Of a stretch of 6,667 bases of DNA, positions 4,789-6,667 are shown piece by piece (position 1 is the stretch's first letter; the number at the start of each line of letters is the position of its first letter). A program made the translations under genes and the position numbers. Under the pieces are notes generated by a model. That model made no database searches, was not told the DNA's origin, and saw only the letters and a list, made by a program, of their open reading frames with translations. The DNA is from Pseudomonas sp. (GTDB lineage Bacteria; Pseudomonadota; Gammaproteobacteria; Pseudomonadales; Pseudomonadaceae): contig NZ_JASLGE010000069.1 of assembly GCF_030150285.1 (NCBI RefSeq), positions 1-6,667 of the forward strand, given 5' to 3'.

Positions 4789-5920
4789 GCTTGATCGATG
4801 CAGCAATGGTATCGGCCATTTTACGAAGCTCGTCCTTGCCAATGGTTGGCTTACCGTCAGGCGCGTTCTGCGAGTCTTGCATCACGTAGAGCAGCAGGTC
4901 GGGGGTGTCTTCCTTGGCATCAGGGTCGCCTTTGACATAGGCGATATAGCCGTAGTCCTTCGTTTGCGGCAAACAGCCCGCTTCTTTTTTCTCGACTTTG
5001 GAGAAGTACTCGTCGCCCCAAGAGCAAAGCTCTTTGGAAGAACGTGTAGGACGGGTTATTTCGACAAAAGTCGATTGACCTTTGTAGCCGCCCATTTGGA
5101 CTGAGGGGAATTTTCGGAAGCCGAGGGCTTGGTAGTTCACGCCATCCCAATCGGGACGCTCCCAAAACGCCCGCAGCTCCATTTCAACACTGGCGTTTTC
5201 TTTATGTGGGTAGTTGTCCTCGAATATTGCACTTGCATCGCGGAAAAGAATTCTGACGTCAGGATGATCTTTCAGTCGCATGATGGTGCCCATGCTTCGT
5301 TTTTGGGGGCTGTCGTCTCTGACGAAGCCGTAGGGCATACAAAATCCTTTTTCCTGTGGAACTTCGTAAAGAGCGCGGGGGCGAAAGTTCTCGGAGAAGT
5401 TGGCGAAATTGTTTTTTATGTATTCATCTGTGGTTTTTGTTTTACTGCCTCCTTGCTCATAAGCGAAAATGCGCCCGGCCTGATAGATAAACATCGACCC
5501 GAAAGTTCTATTCTTGCTCTCAAATAAAGTGTAAATTGAACTATCATTAACTTCGTGCGAAAGTATTTTTATAGATTGATCGGTTTTAAGTTTTCGGGTT
5601 AACTCTTCCACCTCCTTAGTCTTTTCCTTTTTTATTCTTAAGAAGCTGCTTTTCGAGAGCATTGTGGACGTGCGCACTTCCCCTAAATAAATCGATTCAG
5701 CGTAGAAGTTGTTGGCCCTACTTCGAAAGTTGTGGTTGCCTTTGCTCGGATCTGGGTTGTCTCGCACAACACCTATTTCCACATGCCCAGGTACACTAAT
5801 CTGAAAATACCCTACACACTCAGTCTTCCACCCATGTGGTATGCCTTGAGCATCAGCGTGAAGGGGAAAATAAATACTTCCTATGCAACATGCCAGCAAA
5901 ACTTTTTTCACAAGTTTCAT
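4781..5920 (-). CDS. Tli4-like T6SS immunity protein (exported)
   Basis: Predicted to protect the producing cell and its kin by binding the phospholipase encoded just upstream when it reaches the periplasm. 379 residues. A Sec signal peptide covers about residues 1-24 (basic MKLVKK, hydrophobic core, ADA before Gln25); LLACC is too near the N-terminus for a convincing lipobox. The mature protein has two parts: an N-terminal region from about 31 to 178, opening with TECVGYFQISVPG, and a C-terminal region from about 190, opening with GFCMPYGF, matching the Tli4_N plus Tli4_C layout as I know it. Cys35, Cys194, Cys299 and Cys316 are available for disulfides. ATG at 5920-5918 overlaps the effector stop as ATGA, with GGAG eight bases upstream inside the effector gene. 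Its DNA is AT-rich (15 G/C in 5521-5580). The exact Tli subfamily is uncertain. Confidence 0.78.
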   Translation of the reverse strand: MKLVKKVLLACCIGSIYFPLHADAQGIPHGWKTECVGYFQISVPGHVEIGVVRDNPDPSKGNHNFRSRANNFYAESIYLGEVRTSTMLSKSSFLRIKKEKTKEVEELTRKLKTDQSIKILSHEVNDSSIYTLFESKNRTFGSMFIYQAGRIFAYEQGGSKTKTTDEYIKNNFANFSENFRPRALYEVPQEKGFCMPYGFVRDDSPQKRSMGTIMRLKDHPDVRILFRDASAIFEDNYPHKENASVEMELRAFWERPDWDGVNYQALGFRKFPSVQMGGYKGQSTFVEITRPTRSSKELCSWGDEYFSKVEKKEAGCLPQTKDYGYIAYVKGDPDAKEDTPDLLLYVMQDSQNAPDGKPTIGKDELRKMADTIAASIKRR

Positions 5921-6667
5921 CCGCGAAACTCCGGTTTTTTGTTTGAAACGGAAGCGATTTGTTTTTCAACCTGATGTTCCCTCTGGGAATCAATGGTTTC
6001 TGGCTTCCCTGGGACAGATTGAGTCATCAAAGCGTGGTGAAACTGCATGTTATTATCCTCATCTTCCGTCCATTTTGTCGGGTAGGCAGTGATGAAGCCG
6101 CGTATTTGGCTCAATCTAGGGAGTGAATCAACCCTATACTGCGGAGCTTTCCAGAACTCTGGTTCAAAAGGCATTAGGCTTATTTTTGCAGTCTTCAAAT
6201 CTATCTTTTTTCTTCCACCTTTCGACAGGAATGTATCTATTACTGGCCAGATTGAAGCGGGGTAGGAATTATTTAGCTTAACGTGAAAGTTTTTGGGGAT
6301 AAATTCATATACCGACTCATAGTGTTCACTATTACGTTTGGCTACCGCCTGTATGGCTCTCCAACTATCCGGATGCCCAGGTTTATCAATAGCCTCCTTC
6401 AATTCGTCAGCCGGACGTACACCACTACTGATGCCAAATAACTTGTTCCAAATCCCTTTGCGTAATTCATGAGCAAAGGCTCGCGTTGGCTGAGGATGGC
6501 CATTGCCCAGAAAGTCTTTGCGTGTTGACTCCAAATCCATCACCAACACTGCCAGTTCAGAATCGCGGTCACCGAGCAAACTACGGTCATTGATATTGGC
6601 GCTGCCAATCAGTGCAAAGCGGTCATCGATAATCATCAGTTTACTGTGCACGTAGATTTGTTCAGTC
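5917..6667 (-). CDS. T6SS phospholipase D effector, Tle5 type, C-terminal part (runs off the right edge)
   Basis: Antibacterial lipase delivered by the type VI secretion system; Tle5 enzymes (PldA, PldB in P. aeruginosa) hydrolyse phosphatidylethanolamine in the target's membranes. Only the last 249 residues are in the window. The second HKD catalytic motif is complete at the visible start: HSK, four residues, Asp, six residues, GSAN (visible residues 7-24), followed by NDRSLLGDRDSE, the usual eukaryote-like PLD continuation. The first HKD motif and any N-terminal domain lie beyond position 6667. About 225 residues follow the motif, including PASIWP and GFITAYPTKW, which recall the Tle5 tail, then a polar terminus. 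The reading frame stays open to the window edge; an internal GTG at 6651 is not the start. The gene overlaps its immunity gene by ATGA and shares its AT-rich composition. Confidence 0.87.
   Translation of the reverse strand, partial: TEQIYVHSKLMIIDDRFALIGSANINDRSLLGDRDSELAVLVMDLESTRKDFLGNGHPQPTRAFAHELRKGIWNKLFGISSGVRPADELKEAIDKPGHPDSWRAIQAVAKRNSEHYESVYEFIPKNFHVKLNNSYPASIWPVIDTFLSKGGRKKIDLKTAKISLMPFEPEFWKAPQYRVDSLPRLSQIRGFITAYPTKWTEDEDNNMQFHHALMTQSVPGKPETIDSQREHQVEKQIASVSNKKPEFRG

Noticed and set aside
5129..5527. 132-codon + strand open frame
   Set aside because: Antisense to the immunity gene, with no supporting signals.

Overview
The window reads as a chromosomal segment of a fluorescens-type Pseudomonas. 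The evidence is high GC over most of its length, a tRNA-modification block (tadA, cmoA, cmoB) with typical gamma-proteobacterial sequences, and REP-type palindromes with the Pseudomonas GTAGGA...GCTCG core. Species cannot be fixed from sequence alone.

Layout. Positions 1-268 hold the 3' end of a multicopper oxidase gene on the + strand, followed with a 1-base overlap by tadA (268-759). Positions 756-1011 are a convergent intergenic region with three REP-like copies and several stem-loops; the first REP supplies the tadA stop codon. On the - strand, cmoA (2708-1965) and cmoB (1968-1012) form a two-gene operon joined by an ATGA overlap. tadA makes inosine-34 and CmoA/CmoB make 5-oxyacetyl-uridine-34 in tRNA, so the centre-left of the window is devoted to wobble-base modification.

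Positions 2820-4417, all on the - strand, hold a small cluster: two unrecognised beta-rich proteins that are clear paralogues of one another (they align without gaps over residues 31-143), flanking a lipoprotein of the chagasin-like (I42) cysteine-peptidase-inhibitor family. A strong hairpin overlaps the inhibitor stop codon. I do not recognise the paired proteins; they are the most obscure genes here.

Positions 4418-4780 carry no intact gene. They hold a strong 11-bp inverted repeat and, next to the following gene, a decayed 3' end of what looks like an ISL3-family transposase gene (two pieces in different frames with the part between them missing).

Positions 4781-6667 (- strand) are distinctly AT-richer and encode a type VI secretion effector/immunity pair: the C-terminal part of a Tle5-type phospholipase D, running off the right edge, and a Tli4-like exported immunity protein overlapping it by ATGA. 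The composition shift and the transposase relic at its edge suggest that this toxin module was acquired horizontally.
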